DNA from: Gordonia aichiensis NBRC 108223
Lineage (GTDB): Bacteria > Actinomycetota > Actinomycetes > Mycobacteriales > Mycobacteriaceae
Reading direction: 5' to 3'
Assembly (NCBI RefSeq): GCF_000332975.1
Contig: NZ_BANR01000003.1
Coordinates: forward strand, 62,001 to 126,000
Length of the DNA stretch: 64,000 bases
Of this stretch, positions 18,054 through 27,967 are shown piece by piece. Position 1 is the first letter of the stretch; each line of letters opens with the position of its first letter. Below the pieces are notes generated by a model. It saw nothing but the letters and a program-made list of their open reading frames with translations, searched no databases and had not been told where the DNA came from. Position numbers and translations under genes: made by a program.

Positions 18054-19037
18054 TCAGTAGTAGTACGGGAAGGCGTCCCACTCCGGAGAGCGCTTCTCCA
18101 GGAACGCATCCCGACCCTCGACGGCCTCGTCGGTCATGTATGCCAGGCGGGTGGCCTCGCCTGCGAACACCTGCTGGCCCATCAGACCGTCGTCGGTGAG
18201 GTTGAACGCGAACTTCAACATCCGCTGGGCCGTCGGCGATTTGCCGTTGATCGCCCGGGCCCACTCGATGGCGGTGCGCTCGAGATCGGCATGGTCGACG
18301 ACGCGGTTGACCGCGCCCATCTGGTGCATGGTCTCGGCGTCGTACGCCTCGCCGAGGAAGAAGATCTCGCGCGCGAACTTCTGGCCGACCTGCTTGGCCA
18401 GGTAGGCGCTGCCGTAGCCGGCGTCGAACGAGCCGACGTCGGCGTCGGTCTGCTTGAAACGGGCGTGCTCGCGGGAGGCGAGGGTGAGGTCGCAGACGAC
18501 GTGCAGCGAGTGCCCGCCACCGGCGGCCCAGCCGTTGACCACGGCGATCACCACCTTGGGCATCGTGCGGATGAGGCGCTGGACCTCGAGGATGTGCAGT
18601 CGGCCGCCCTCGGCCTTTGCGCGCGCTTCATCGACGCCGGTGGCATCGGCGTGCGCGACGTCGGAATCGTGGCTGGTCGCGTACTGGTAGCCCGAGCGGC
18701 CACGGATGCGCTGGTCGCCGCCGGAACAGAACGCCCAGCCGCCGTCCTTGGGGCTCGGCCCGTTGCCGGTGAGCAGGATGGTGCCGATGTCGGGGGAGCG
18801 TCGTGCGTGGTCGAGGGTGCGATACAGCTCATCGACGGTGTGCGGGCGGAACGCGTTGCGGATCTCGGGCCTGTTGAACGCGATGCGCACGATGCCGTCG
18901 GCTCTGGCTGCGCCGACATGGCGGTGGTAGGTGATGTCGGTGAGGTCGTCGAAGCCGTCGACGGGGCGCCACTGGGAGGGATCGAACGGCTGGGCGGGGG
19001 TGCTGGGTGTGTCACCGGATGTCATGAACATCGACAT
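18054..19037 (-). CDS. menB: 1,4-dihydroxy-2-naphthoyl-CoA synthase MenB
   Basis: The protein has 327 residues in the usual MenB length range. It is a crotonase: IAFNRPEIRNAFRPHTVDE near 50-68, WAFCSGGDQRIRGRSGYQY near 103-121 with the oxyanion glycines, VNGWAAGGGHSLHVVCDL, and DVGSFDAGYGSAYLA with the catalytic Asp. The C-terminus WDAFPYYY is typical. It closes the naphthalene ring in menaquinone synthesis. The first ATG is at 19037; ATG 19025 (MTSGDTP) is also possible, neither with a clear ribosome site. Confidence 0.95.
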   Translation of the reverse strand: MSMFMTSGDTPSTPAQPFDPSQWRPVDGFDDLTDITYHRHVGAARADGIVRIAFNRPEIRNAFRPHTVDELYRTLDHARRSPDIGTILLTGNGPSPKDGGWAFCSGGDQRIRGRSGYQYATSHDSDVAHADATGVDEARAKAEGGRLHILEVQRLIRTMPKVVIAVVNGWAAGGGHSLHVVCDLTLASREHARFKQTDADVGSFDAGYGSAYLAKQVGQKFAREIFFLGEAYDAETMHQMGAVNRVVDHADLERTAIEWARAINGKSPTAQRMLKFAFNLTDDGLMGQQVFAGEATRLAYMTDEAVEGRDAFLEKRSPEWDAFPYYY

Positions 19038-19087
19038 TAGTGCCCGTTAGCTGGCTTGTGAGCAGCCGTGCGTGGCACTCTGGGTGT

Positions 19088-19249
19088 ATGTCATTCGAGG
19101 TGATCGCGATCGTGATCGTGGTCTGGGTGACGCTCTCCGTGGTGGTCGCCCTGGTGGTCGGCGCCGTGATCCGACAGCGTGACCGGCACGAAGCGCCCCG
19201 CAAGCGCCACGTCGCGAGCGAATCCGAAACCGACAGGCGCGAGGTCTGA
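19088..19249 (+). CDS. Small single-pass membrane protein
   Basis: The protein has 53 residues from ATG 19088: MSFEVIAIVIVVWVTLSVVV begins one long helix, followed by a basic and polar tail (RQRDRHEAPRKRH). It lies between divergent menB and the thioesterase gene, 21 bases before the latter. Not recognised; it could be part of the thioesterase transcript. The coding call rests on the hydrophobic pattern and fit in the gap. Confidence 0.5.
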   Translation: MSFEVIAIVIVVWVTLSVVVALVVGAVIRQRDRHEAPRKRHVASESETDRREV

Positions 19250-19270
19250 CACGCCCGATACGGTGGTCAG

Positions 19271-19927
19271 ATGGCATCTGACACGCGTGACGGTTGGGAT
19301 ATCCGCTCCGAGGACGAGTCGCCGCACGAGGGCGGCTTCCGAGCCAGGATCGAGGTCACGACCGATCGGGGCGGACCACATTACGGCGAACTCAACGAGC
19401 AGATCCGACGACTCATGGATCTCGCCCGCTACGCGTGTCCGGAACCCGATGAGACCGATGCGCTGCTCGAGCAGGTCACCGCGCTCAACGAGCAACTTGA
19501 GAAGGTCCAGGTGGACGAGTGGCACACGCCCGCGGGTACGCGCATCGACCTGCCCGCCCGCGGCAACATCACCCTTCCGCCGTACGTGATCACCACAGCG
19601 AGTGCCGAGGGCGTCACCGCGGAGGTCACCTTCCGGCCTTTCCACCTCGGCGGCAACAATGCTGCGCACGGCGGCCAGGTCGGCGTCGCCTTCGACGACC
19701 TCGGCGGCATGGCGTCGGCGCTCGCGGTCAACGGCGTCACCCGTACCGCGTATCTGACGGTCCAGTACCGCTCGCTGACACCGTTGTCGACGCCGCTGAC
19801 CTGCCGCACGTGGGTCGACAAGCGGGACGGGCGGAAGGCCTTCGTCAAGGGGACGCTGCACGACGGCGACCGACTCTGCGCCGAGCTCGACGCCCTGTTC
19901 ATCGAGCTGAAGCCGGGGCAGCCCTAA
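19271..19927 (+). CDS. Hotdog-fold PaaI-type thioesterase
   Basis: The protein has 218 residues. The first 100 or so are mostly helical and acidic (LNEQIRRLMDLARYACPEPDE). The C-terminal part is a hotdog domain with FHLGGNNAAHGGQVGVAFDDLGG spread over 120-142, matching the HGG active-site segment of PaaI enzymes, and TAYLTVQYRSLTPL for the second conserved strand. It should hydrolyse an acyl-CoA thioester in the cytoplasm. Its place next to menB makes it a candidate for the DHNA-CoA thioesterase step (MenI), which is an inference from context. Confidence 0.82.
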   Translation: MASDTRDGWDIRSEDESPHEGGFRARIEVTTDRGGPHYGELNEQIRRLMDLARYACPEPDETDALLEQVTALNEQLEKVQVDEWHTPAGTRIDLPARGNITLPPYVITTASAEGVTAEVTFRPFHLGGNNAAHGGQVGVAFDDLGGMASALAVNGVTRTAYLTVQYRSLTPLSTPLTCRTWVDKRDGRKAFVKGTLHDGDRLCAELDALFIELKPGQP

Positions 19928-19986
19928 CCCCGTGCACAACGGAGACCGCACCCGCCCGCGCCCGTGAATCGTTAGAATCCGCATCG

Positions 19987-20976
19987 ATGAGGACGTGGAA
20001 ACCCCAGGGACTGGTCGATGACCGGTTGACACTCAGTGTGGCGATCAGTGCCGCGCTGTTCGTGGTCGTGGGTGTCGGGCAGTTGGTCGCCGACCCGACA
20101 CCGGGTTCGTCCGTCGCCTCGGGGGTCGCGCTCGCGACTGCGGCTGTCCTGGCGGCGACAGCGGTGATACTGCGACGGCGTCCTGACGTCATCACCGACC
20201 GCGTCGCGCCGATCGCCGTCGCCTCACTCGCGATCGTGGTGGCAGCGAATCCGATCGCGTACATCGTCGCGACCCAGATCGCCTACCCGGCGATCGGAAC
20301 TCTGCTCGTCATCGTGGCGATCGGAGCGCTTGTTCCCTACCCGGCACTCGCGATCGGGTTGATCCTCACGCTGAACGTCATCGCTGTCGTCTTCGCGATC
20401 GCGTATCCGCAGTCGGCGACGGTGGGATCTGTTGTGCTGCAACTGTTGAAGGCCGACGCGGTGGCGTTGATCATCGCGCTGACGTGGCGTCGGACCGAGG
20501 CCAGGCTGCGTCGCGCGAATCAGACCATAGTCGAGATCTCGATCTCGGACGAGTTGACCGGACTGCTCAACCGGCGCGGCCTGGCCGAACGGGCGCCCCA
20601 GTTGTTGCGGTCGGCCGACGCGAACGGACGTCTGGTGCTTTTCGGGTTCATCGATGTCGAGGGCCTCAAGAAGACCAACGACTCGTCGGGCCACGCCGCG
20701 GGTGATGATCTGCTGGCCGGGATCGGCCGCACTTTGCGGCCACTACTCGATGCCGGGGACATCGCCGCGCGCGTGGGCGGAGACGAGTTCGCAGTACTGA
20801 TCCGCGTCGACGGCCACGAGTCGGTTCCCGGCGTGCGCGCACGGATGGACGGCGCGATGTCGGCGCAGTCGGCGACTGTGGGTTGGGCAGTGCGCGAGCC
20901 GAATTCACCGGCGAGTCTGGAGTCTCTGCTCGACGAGAGCGATCGCGCGATGATGCGGATCCGTCGTTCGGGGTAG
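19987..20976 (+). CDS. Membrane diguanylate cyclase (GGDEF)
   Basis: The protein has 329 residues from ATG 19987. About five or six membrane helices occupy residues 15-165. The GGDEF domain starts at ISDELTGLLNRRGL near 183 and contains FIDVEGLKKTNDSSGHAAGDDLL and ARVGGDEFAVLI near 260-270, so the active GGDEF signature is intact. No RxxD inhibitory site is obvious before the motif. It should make c-di-GMP from GTP at the membrane. The EAL gene about 2 kb away and YajQ at 32418-32909 give the locus a c-di-GMP theme. Confidence 0.9.
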   Translation: MRTWKPQGLVDDRLTLSVAISAALFVVVGVGQLVADPTPGSSVASGVALATAAVLAATAVILRRRPDVITDRVAPIAVASLAIVVAANPIAYIVATQIAYPAIGTLLVIVAIGALVPYPALAIGLILTLNVIAVVFAIAYPQSATVGSVVLQLLKADAVALIIALTWRRTEARLRRANQTIVEISISDELTGLLNRRGLAERAPQLLRSADANGRLVLFGFIDVEGLKKTNDSSGHAAGDDLLAGIGRTLRPLLDAGDIAARVGGDEFAVLIRVDGHESVPGVRARMDGAMSAQSATVGWAVREPNSPASLESLLDESDRAMMRIRRSG

Positions 20977-21001
20977 AGACACGCAGGGTGTGGTGGGCCG
21001 T

Positions 21002-22333
21002 TCAGTACAACTCGGTGACCTCGATGGTCGCGCCCGCCGTGCGCAGGCGGTCGATGAGGGCGTCGCCCATGGCCACCGCGGGAGTGAGAACGCCTGCGCG
21101 GGAGGGTAGTTGGCTGCGGTTGACGGCCAGTGTCAGTGCGCTCTCGCCGAGCATGACCGCCGTCGCCTTGTACCCGGGGTCGCCCTTCATCGAGAACGTC
21201 GAGCGGAATCGGCGACCTGTCGTGGTGCGGGTGTAGGTGCGGACGGCGAAGTAGCCCTTCTCCTGCGATTTCTCGCTGGGGCCAGAACCCGGCTTGGGGA
21301 GCACGCGGTCGAGGACGGCGCGCGTGGGTGCGAACGACATCGCACCGAGGAACGCGCCGTAGCCGATGCCGACCGCGCCCGCGACAACCGTCGACACTGC
21401 CGGGACCCCGCCGACGGCCATCGTCTCCGCGTAGTGGAAGTCGGAGCCGTACGCGCCGTCGAGCAGTGCGTTGGAGCGTCGAACAATGCGTGTGTTGTGC
21501 GACGCCATGAAGAACGGGGCGAGGGTTCCCCGCAGCGACGGATCGACCTTGCGTGCGTTGATGATTCCGATGTCGCTGGGTTCCGAGGAGAGCTCTGCGC
21601 GCGGGGTCTGCGAGGGTGTGCCGGACAGCGCCTGCGGGTTGAGGAGGAGGCGTCGAACGCTTGAGTCCTTTGCCTGCTCGGCGATGACGCGCATCGAATC
21701 GATGGTGCCGCCCGAGACCCCGCCGCGCATCGCCGCGACGACCATCGTGGTGTCGGTCATCTCGCCCGCGTCGGCGTCGGTGACACCGCGGTAGAGCTCG
21801 TAGGTGGCGAGATCGGAAGGGACGGAATCGAATCCGCACGAGTGGACGATGCGTGCACCGGTCGACTCGGCCACCTCGTGAGCCTTCTGGATGGAGTAGT
21901 GGACGAAGGGGACCTCGCCGGTGAGGTCGACGTAGTCGGTGCCCGCGGTGGCTGCCGCGACCACGAGTGCTTCGCCGTAACGGAGGTACGGCCCGACGGT
22001 GGTGCAGACGACGCGGGTGCGGGCCACCATGGCATCGAGCGATGCGGGTGAGGATGAGTCGGCGACGATGAGCGGCCATTCGTGAGCCGCAGCGGGAAGG
22101 CGTCGTCGGGTGTCGGCGAGTTTGGTCTCCGACCGACCGGCGAGCGCGACACGGGTTCCGGCGGGTGCGTGCTCCGCGAGGTAGCGCGCCGTGAGTTCGC
22201 CGACGAATCCGGTGGCGCCGAAGACGACGACGTCGAACTCGCGCGGCGAATCGTCGGGTGCCGTCGGGGCGGATTTCGGCGCCGTCGGGGTGCTCTGCGG
22301 TGTGGGTGTTTCGGGTTGGCTCTCACCGGTCAT
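21002..22333 (-). CDS. Saccharopine dehydrogenase-like / trans-acting enoyl reductase family protein
   Basis: The protein has 443 residues. After a Pro/Thr-rich start of about 30 residues comes a Rossmann domain: FDVVVFGATGFVGELTARYL and VALAGRSETKLADTRR. Then DYVDLTGEVPFVHYSI and IVHSCGFDSVPSDLATYEL, typical of the mycobacterial Rv2449c/Rv2953 family, where Rv2953 reduces phthiocerol intermediates. A late part (ALTLAVNRSQLPSRAGVLTP) closes the domain. Substrate here is unknown; it probably acts on a lipid or amino-acid-like ketone. It is 25 bases from the converging GGDEF stop. Confidence 0.82.
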   Translation of the reverse strand: MTGESQPETPTPQSTPTAPKSAPTAPDDSPREFDVVVFGATGFVGELTARYLAEHAPAGTRVALAGRSETKLADTRRRLPAAAHEWPLIVADSSSPASLDAMVARTRVVCTTVGPYLRYGEALVVAAATAGTDYVDLTGEVPFVHYSIQKAHEVAESTGARIVHSCGFDSVPSDLATYELYRGVTDADAGEMTDTTMVVAAMRGGVSGGTIDSMRVIAEQAKDSSVRRLLLNPQALSGTPSQTPRAELSSEPSDIGIINARKVDPSLRGTLAPFFMASHNTRIVRRSNALLDGAYGSDFHYAETMAVGGVPAVSTVVAGAVGIGYGAFLGAMSFAPTRAVLDRVLPKPGSGPSEKSQEKGYFAVRTYTRTTTGRRFRSTFSMKGDPGYKATAVMLGESALTLAVNRSQLPSRAGVLTPAVAMGDALIDRLRTAGATIEVTELY

Positions 22334-22393
22334 GGGTTCAATGTATATGCGACTCGGGTCACAGTAACAATGGGTGTCGGGTGCTCGCGCTGG

Positions 22394-23569
22394 TCAGGAT
22401 GGGCGTCGGCGGGCCGCGGCACGTGCGGCGAATGGTGCGACGAACAGCATCAGCAGCACACGCAGGATCTGCGCGGCGACCACGAACGCGACATTCGACC
22501 CCGCGGCGGTCGCGGCGGCGAGCACCGCGTAGATCCCGCCGGGAGTGGTGGCCAGATAGCAATCGAACATCGACTCCCCGGTCCACCACGACAGCAGCAC
22601 TCCGAGTAGCGCGCAGCCGACGCCGATCGCGAGGATCAGGACGATCGCCGCTGGAAGGATGCGGCCGATAGCCCGCAGTCGCGGAAGCGTGAACCCGAGT
22701 CCCGCCTGCCAGCCGATTGCCGCGTATGCGATCGCGAGCAGTACCGACGGGACGGCGGCGTCGCCTGCGATCCCGGTGAGCTCGGCTGCGGTGGCCAGGG
22801 CCATCGGTGCGAGAAGCCCCGCTGCGGGCAGATGGATGAGTCGGCCGAGCGGGTAGCCCACGCCGATGCAGACCGCGAGGAGCAGGACTCCGGCCGCCTG
22901 GGCTGTCCAGCTCGGGCCCGCGACCTCGACCTTCGACGACGAGGCGTGGAAGACCAGCGACGCCACCAGCGGGATGGTGCTGGTCACGAGCGCGACCCGG
23001 ACGTACTGGACGACCGCGACGACGCGCTCATCGCCACCGAGATCGCGGGTCAGTGCCACGAGCCCAGACGCCCCGCCTGCGACCAGGGCAAGCGAACCGG
23101 TCATGGTATCGACGTCTCTGTGGAGACCGAGGAGTGCACCGCCCGCCACCGACAGCGCGAGCGTGCAGAGTCCGACGACGAGGACGGGCAGCCACGCCGA
23201 ACCGAGGCCCGAGACCGTCGTCGGGTCGGCCATGGTGCCGATGTAGACGCCGACCGTGCCCTGGGCCGCGAGCATCGCCGCGCGGGGGACCATGGGCGGG
23301 TCGGGGCTGCTGGGAGCGGTGCTGGTGTTCGGCCGCGGGCGCGGGGCGAGGCCGGCGATCGCGAGGAGCGCAGCCACCAGGAGTCCCGCGAAGAGGGGCG
23401 CGGCGTCGACGTCGATCAGGTCCAGCAGGATGCTGACGCCGACGGTGAGTGCGGCGAGCAGGAACCAGCGGGACACCCGGTCGAGCCTAGCGAGGGGTCG
23501 GGGCCGGGCGCCGTCGGTGGAAGGCGCGGCGCCGTCGGCGCGGATCTCGGTGCCCTCGGCGTCGGACAT
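22394..23569 (-). CDS. AbrB/ammonia monooxygenase-like membrane protein
   Basis: The protein has 391 residues, mostly hydrophobic, with about ten helices in two repeats, the pattern of the AbrB duplication family (older name putative ammonia monooxygenase). Segments such as [20 protein letters not shown] and [20 protein letters not shown] fit the repeat ends of the family. Its function is unknown; a transporter or regulator of export has been suggested. Its ATG lies 12 bases from the divergent menD ATG. Confidence 0.75.
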   Translation of the reverse strand: MSDAEGTEIRADGAAPSTDGARPRPLARLDRVSRWFLLAALTVGVSILLDLIDVDAAPLFAGLLVAALLAIAGLAPRPRPNTSTAPSSPDPPMVPRAAMLAAQGTVGVYIGTMADPTTVSGLGSAWLPVLVVGLCTLALSVAGGALLGLHRDVDTMTGSLALVAGGASGLVALTRDLGGDERVVAVVQYVRVALVTSTIPLVASLVFHASSSKVEVAGPSWTAQAAGVLLLAVCIGVGYPLGRLIHLPAAGLLAPMALATAAELTGIAGDAAVPSVLLAIAYAAIGWQAGLGFTLPRLRAIGRILPAAIVLILAIGVGCALLGVLLSWWTGESMFDCYLATTPGGIYAVLAAATAAGSNVAFVVAAQILRVLLMLFVAPFAARAAARRRPS

Positions 23570-23581
23570 AGGCTGGAGCTC

Positions 23582-25288
23582 ATGAATTCCTCGACAACGT
23601 CACGTCCCGGTGGGCGAGGTGCGCAGGGGCCCAATCCCTCGACGCTGCAGGCGCGGGTGATCGTCGACGAGATGATCCGCGGTGGCGTGCGGGAGGCCGT
23701 GCTGTGTCCGGGATCGCGCAATGCGCCGCTGGCGTATGCGCTGTACCTGGCGGATCGGGAAGGTCGGCTGCGGTTACACGTGCGTATCGACGAGCGTTCG
23801 GCGGGTTTTCTGGCGTTGGGGCTGGCGGTGTCGTCGGGCCAGCCGGTGCCGATCGTGATGACGAGCGGTACGGCCGTCGCGAACATGGGACCCGCGGTAT
23901 TCGAGGCGAACTATGCGCGGGTGCCGCTGGTGGTTGTCAGCGCCAACCGGCCCTATGAGCTCCTGGGGTCGGGAGCGAATCAGACCGTCGAGCAATTCGG
24001 GATCTTCGGCACGCAGGTGCGGGCCGCGATCAGCATCGGACTGGCCGAGGAGGGACTCGATACCAACAGCCAGTGGCGGTCGGCCGTCGGGCGTGTGCTG
24101 GCGTCGGCGCGCGGTGCGCGGACCGGCAACCCTGGCCCGGTGCAGTTCGACATACCGCTGCGCGAACCACTGGTGCCCGACGTCGCGTCGTCGGAGGACG
24201 ATCTCGGTGCCTTCGCGGGTAGGCCGGGCGGGGTGCCGTGGACGCAGGCGCCGGTCGCGAAACTCGATGTCCCGCTGCCGATCGACCTCTCGCTGGACAC
24301 GGTGGTGGTCTCCGGACACGGGTCGGGTGTGCACCCCGAGCTGTCGGGGGTGCCGACAGTCGCCGAGCCGACAGCGCCGCATGCCGCGACCCCGCTGCAC
24401 CCGCTCGCGCTCGGCTCGATCAAGCCGCAGCAGGCCATCATCTGTGGGCGTCCGACGCTGCATCGCGGGGTGTCGAGGTTGCTGGCCGATCCCGACGTGC
24501 GGGTCTACGCGCTGACCACCGGGCCGCGCTGGCCGGACGTGTCGGGCAACGTGTATGCCACCGGGACGCGCGCTGAGGTGATCGGCGAGCCACGCGAGGA
24601 CTGGCTGAAGGAGTGCGCGGCGTTGGAGCAGCGCGTGCTGGGGGCTGTCGACGCGGTGCTCGACGAGTCGGGGCCGCCGACCGGGCTGCACGTGGCGCGG
24701 GTGGTGAGCGCTGCGCTGTCCGACGGGGACCAATTCGTTGTCGGGGCAAGTAACCCGATCCGCGACGTCGCGCTGGCGGGTCGGGTGTCGGAGGGGGTGC
24801 GGGTGCTGTCGAATCGTGGTGTCGCGGGAATCGACGGCACGAATTCGACGGCGATAGGTGCCGCGCTGGCCGGTGGGTCGGCGCGGACCGTTGCCCTGAT
24901 GGGCGACCTGACGTTCATCCATGACTCGACCGGGCTGATCATCGGGCCGGGGGAGCCGCGACCGTCGTCGCTGCGGATCGTCGTCGCGAATGACGATGGT
25001 GGAGGAATCTTCGGGCTGCTCGAGCAGGGCGATCCGGGGCTGGACTCCGGCGCACTGTCGGGGGCGTACGAGCGGGTCTTCGGGACGCCGCACCGGACGG
25101 ATCTGGGCGCGTTGTGCGCCGGGATGCGGGTGGCGCATCGGCGGGTGTCGCTGGGTGAGTTGTCGGGGGTGCTCGGTGAGGAACTGGCCGCTGAGGCCGG
25201 GGGCATCGAGGTGGTCGAGGTGGTCACCGACCGCTCGCGCCTGCGGGAGGTGCACGCGGAGATCTCGGCTCGGGTCGCACAGAAGTAG
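23582..25288 (+). CDS. menD: SEPHCHC synthase MenD
   Basis: The protein has 568 residues from ATG 23582, preceded by GGAG. It is a thiamine-diphosphate enzyme: [15 protein letters not shown] near 40, [19 protein letters not shown] with the catalytic Glu near 66, [20 protein letters not shown], and in the third domain [15 protein letters not shown] with [19 protein letters not shown], the GDG-N cofactor site. It joins isochorismate with 2-oxoglutarate-derived succinic semialdehyde in menaquinone synthesis. The longer open frame upstream is opposite AbrB and rejected. It starts the plus-strand run menD, DUF3592, mgtA, menG. Confidence 0.95.
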   Translation: MNSSTTSRPGGRGAQGPNPSTLQARVIVDEMIRGGVREAVLCPGSRNAPLAYALYLADREGRLRLHVRIDERSAGFLALGLAVSSGQPVPIVMTSGTAVANMGPAVFEANYARVPLVVVSANRPYELLGSGANQTVEQFGIFGTQVRAAISIGLAEEGLDTNSQWRSAVGRVLASARGARTGNPGPVQFDIPLREPLVPDVASSEDDLGAFAGRPGGVPWTQAPVAKLDVPLPIDLSLDTVVVSGHGSGVHPELSGVPTVAEPTAPHAATPLHPLALGSIKPQQAIICGRPTLHRGVSRLLADPDVRVYALTTGPRWPDVSGNVYATGTRAEVIGEPREDWLKECAALEQRVLGAVDAVLDESGPPTGLHVARVVSAALSDGDQFVVGASNPIRDVALAGRVSEGVRVLSNRGVAGIDGTNSTAIGAALAGGSARTVALMGDLTFIHDSTGLIIGPGEPRPSSLRIVVANDDGGGIFGLLEQGDPGLDSGALSGAYERVFGTPHRTDLGALCAGMRVAHRRVSLGELSGVLGEELAAEAGGIEVVEVVTDRSRLREVHAEISARVAQK

Positions 25289-25320
25289 GGCTGTCGGCGT
25301 CGACGGTTATCCTGGCAGCC

Positions 25321-25953
25321 ATGAATCCGACCATCCTGCGACGTGTGCAGAAGGTACTGCTCACGCTCGGGCTGGTCGTGACGGTGATGTGCCTGGTGCT
25401 GATCGTGGCGTGTTTCCGCAACGACGCACAGATCGAGGCACACAAGGCCACCGTGACCGCCGACGTCGTCTACGCCGATCGGCTGCACGCCAACGTGTAC
25501 TTCCAGACGCCCGACGGCTCGGTGCACAGTCCACGACTCGGCCTGCTGTATCCGACGGAGTTGACCGCGGGCCAGCGGATTCGTGTCGACTACAGCACCG
25601 CCAACCCCGACCTCGCCAAGCCGACAGGCCGCAGTGCTGTGCTCTCGATCGTGCCCGCGGTCTCGGTGGCCGTACTGGGGTGGATCGTCGTGGCTGCGTT
25701 GATGCTGGGCCTTGCCGAGTTGTCCCGGCGCTGGGGTCGACGCCGCGAGGCGATGAGGGCAGCCAGAGACGACCTGGACGATTCGGGAGTCGGCGGGCGC
25801 ACCGGTAGTGGTCCGCGAACCGCAGGATCCGACGTCTCGTCGGGCGAGAGCGCCACCGACCACTCCGGGGACGAGGGCACTGCTGCCCAGACTTCACCCG
25901 GAGTTCCGAGACCTGACACGTCGGCCGAGGTTGCCGGAAACCTCACTCGCTGA
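25321..25953 (+). CDS. DUF3592-like membrane protein (Rv0556-like)
   Basis: The protein has 210 residues. One helix lies at about 10-31, an extracytoplasmic beta domain of about 70 residues follows (VTADVVYADRLHANVYFQTPDG), then a second helix near 103-128 and a charged Ser/Gly-rich tail with no clear fold. The DUF3592 pattern TAGQRIRVDYSTANPD is clear. The same place between menD and mgtA is held by Rv0556 in M. tuberculosis. Function unknown. It ends 10 bases before mgtA. Confidence 0.75.
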   Translation: MNPTILRRVQKVLLTLGLVVTVMCLVLIVACFRNDAQIEAHKATVTADVVYADRLHANVYFQTPDGSVHSPRLGLLYPTELTAGQRIRVDYSTANPDLAKPTGRSAVLSIVPAVSVAVLGWIVVAALMLGLAELSRRWGRRREAMRAARDDLDDSGVGGRTGSGPRTAGSDVSSGESATDHSGDEGTAAQTSPGVPRPDTSAEVAGNLTR

Positions 25954-25963
25954 TTCTTGCGGC

Positions 25964-27121
25964 ATGCGCGTCGCAATCGCCGCCGAGAGTTTTCTTCCGC
26001 AGGTCAACGGGGTCGTGAACTCCGTTCTCCGGGTCATCGACCACCTCGAACGCACCGGCCACGAGGCCGTGGTGATCGCTCCCGACTCGGCGCGCGGCGT
26101 CGAGCGCGGTCCGCGGATGGTGGGTCGACGCACCCCGGTGCACCTGCTGCCGTCGGTGAAGGTGCCGCGGGTGTCGTCGTTGCCGGTGGGCGTCCCCGCG
26201 CCCGTGCTGTACCGGACACTGCGCGATTTCGAACCCGATGTCGTGCATCTCGCGTCACCGTTCGTGGTGGGTGGGGCGGCGGCGATGGTCGCTCGATGCC
26301 TCGAGATTCCCTCGGTCGCGGTGTTCCAGACCGACGTCGCGGGCTTCGCCGACGCGTATCGTCTCGGGGTGGCCTCGCGGGCAGCGTGGCGATACACCAG
26401 GCGCCTGCACGAGATGTGCGACCGAACCCTCGTGCCCTCCAGTGCAACTTTGGAATCCCTTGCAGCGAACGGGGTTCCGCGACTGTACCGGTGGGGCAGG
26501 GGCGTCGACACGCAGTTGTTCAATCCGACCCGACGCGACGAGACCCTGCGTCGTGAGTGGATGGGGGAGCGGGAGCGGCTGGTCGTCGGATTCGTCGGAC
26601 GGTTGGCGCCGGAGAAGCACGTGGAGCGGTTGGCATCGTTGGCGCACGACGACTCGGTGCGGGTGGTGATCGTCGGCGACGGCCCCGAACGGGCACGATT
26701 GACACGACTGTTGCCGAACGCGGTGTTCACCGGGGAGCTCCGGGGTGCGGAACTGGCCCGCGCGTACGCCAGTCTGGACGTCTTCGCGCACGCCGGCGAG
26801 CACGAGACCTTCTGCCAAGCCATCCAGGAGGCGATGGCGTCGGGCCTGCCGGTCGTCGGACCCGACGCCGGTGGCCCGCGCGATCTGGTGTCGGCGTGGC
26901 GGACGGGATATCTGCTCGATCCGGCGTCGTATTCGACGAAGCTGCCCGAGGTGATCGACGTGCTGCGCGACGACGCGCATCGCGCCGCGATGGGTCGGGC
27001 AGGGCTGGCCGCGGTGCGTGATCGGAGCTGGCCTGCGATCTGCGAGCAGTTGGTCGGGCACTACCGAGCGGTCATCGACGGGCAGGGCGGACTGAGCGAA
27101 TCGGTGCTGCTGGCCGGGTAG
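25964..27121 (+). CDS. mgtA: GDP-mannose-dependent alpha-mannosyltransferase MgtA
   Basis: The protein has 385 residues from ATG 25964; an upstream extension in frame is the shadow of the DUF3592 tail. It is a GT4 enzyme: [19 protein letters not shown] at the N-terminus, [29 protein letters not shown] near 207-222 and [20 protein letters not shown] near 276-295 with the EX7E signature. In mycobacteria and corynebacteria the orthologue (Rv0557, once called PimB) adds mannose to glucuronosyl diacylglycerol to start a lipomannan variant. It acts at the inner membrane face. Confidence 0.88.
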   Translation: MRVAIAAESFLPQVNGVVNSVLRVIDHLERTGHEAVVIAPDSARGVERGPRMVGRRTPVHLLPSVKVPRVSSLPVGVPAPVLYRTLRDFEPDVVHLASPFVVGGAAAMVARCLEIPSVAVFQTDVAGFADAYRLGVASRAAWRYTRRLHEMCDRTLVPSSATLESLAANGVPRLYRWGRGVDTQLFNPTRRDETLRREWMGERERLVVGFVGRLAPEKHVERLASLAHDDSVRVVIVGDGPERARLTRLLPNAVFTGELRGAELARAYASLDVFAHAGEHETFCQAIQEAMASGLPVVGPDAGGPRDLVSAWRTGYLLDPASYSTKLPEVIDVLRDDAHRAAMGRAGLAAVRDRSWPAICEQLVGHYRAVIDGQGGLSESVLLAG

Positions 27122-27134
27122 TAGCGTGGTCGGC

Positions 27135-27830
27135 ATGGCCATCACCGACCGCGCAGGTCTCGACAAGGCGCCTGCCGAGGTCGCCGCCATGTTCGACGGC
27201 GTCGCGAAGCGCTACGACATCACGAACACGGTGCTCTCCTTCGCGCAGGACCGTCGGTGGCGCAAGGCCACTCGCAAGGCGTTGGCGCTCGGGCCGTCGG
27301 ACGTGGTGTTGGATCTCGCGGCCGGTACCGCGGTGTCGACCGTCGAACTGTCGGCGTCGGGGGCGACGTGCATCGCCGCCGACTTCTCGCTGGGGATGCT
27401 GAAGGCCGGTGCCGATCGTGCGGTGCCGAAGGTCGCTGCCGACGCGCTTGCGCTGCCGTTTGCCGACGGATCGTTCGACGCCGCGACCATCTCGTTCGGA
27501 CTACGCAACGTCAACGACGTGGCGGTCGCGCTGGGTGAGCTCAACCGTGTGCTCAGACCCGGTGGGCGACTGGCGATCTGCGAGTTCTCGACGCCGACCT
27601 TCGGTCCGTTCCGCACCGTGTACATGGAGTACCTGATGAAGGCGCTGCCCGCGGTGGCGACCAAGGTGTCGAGCAATCCCGCGGCGTATGTGTACCTGGC
27701 GGAGTCGATTCGGGCGTGGCCTGATCAGTTCGGCCTGGGCGACCTGATCCGCGACGCGGGCTTCACCGACGTGCGCTGGCAGAACCTGACCGGCGGGATC
27801 GCCGCCGTGCACACCGGCCGCAAGGCGTAG
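27135..27830 (+). CDS. menG: Demethylmenaquinone methyltransferase MenG/UbiE
   Basis: The protein has 231 residues from ATG 27135; a GTG nine bases earlier is possible. It matches Ubi[21 protein letters not shown] at the start, SAM site [15 protein letters not shown] near 60, [15 protein letters not shown] near 115, [15 protein letters not shown] and the C-terminal [14 protein letters not shown] and [14 protein letters not shown]. It methylates demethylmenaquinone with S-adenosylmethionine, the last ring step. It follows mgtA by 13 bases, as in M. tuberculosis Rv0557-Rv0558. Confidence 0.95.
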   Translation: MAITDRAGLDKAPAEVAAMFDGVAKRYDITNTVLSFAQDRRWRKATRKALALGPSDVVLDLAAGTAVSTVELSASGATCIAADFSLGMLKAGADRAVPKVAADALALPFADGSFDAATISFGLRNVNDVAVALGELNRVLRPGGRLAICEFSTPTFGPFRTVYMEYLMKALPAVATKVSSNPAAYVYLAESIRAWPDQFGLGDLIRDAGFTDVRWQNLTGGIAAVHTGRKA

Positions 27831-27861
27831 GGCGAGCCCGGGGCTGAGCTACGGGCCAGGG

Positions 27862-27942
27862 TGCGTACACGATCGTGACGTGAGCGGAGCGCGGCGGAGA
27901 TTATTGTCGTGGCGGTCCGCTGTGGACCGGATTGTGTACGCA
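27862..27942. repeat. Inverted repeat in menG-mpaB convergent gap
   Basis: TGCGTACAC (27862-27870) and GTGTACGCA (27934-27942) are perfect complements 63 bases apart, with a small hairpin GGTCC-GCTGT-GGACC between. The gap separates two converging genes, so a terminator or a folded 3' end is the simplest reading. Confidence 0.4.
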
Positions 27943-27967
27943 GGCGGGCGGTGTCCGGAGGATGCCG

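Noticed and set aside
22832-23581. Long N-terminal extension of MenD
   Set aside because: This open frame lies opposite the AbrB-family gene, is Arg/Glu rich and has no family match; the known MenD start fits ATG 23582.
25808-25963. Upstream extension of MgtA
   Set aside because: It overlaps the DUF3592 gene in another frame; MgtA homologues begin at [10 protein letters not shown].
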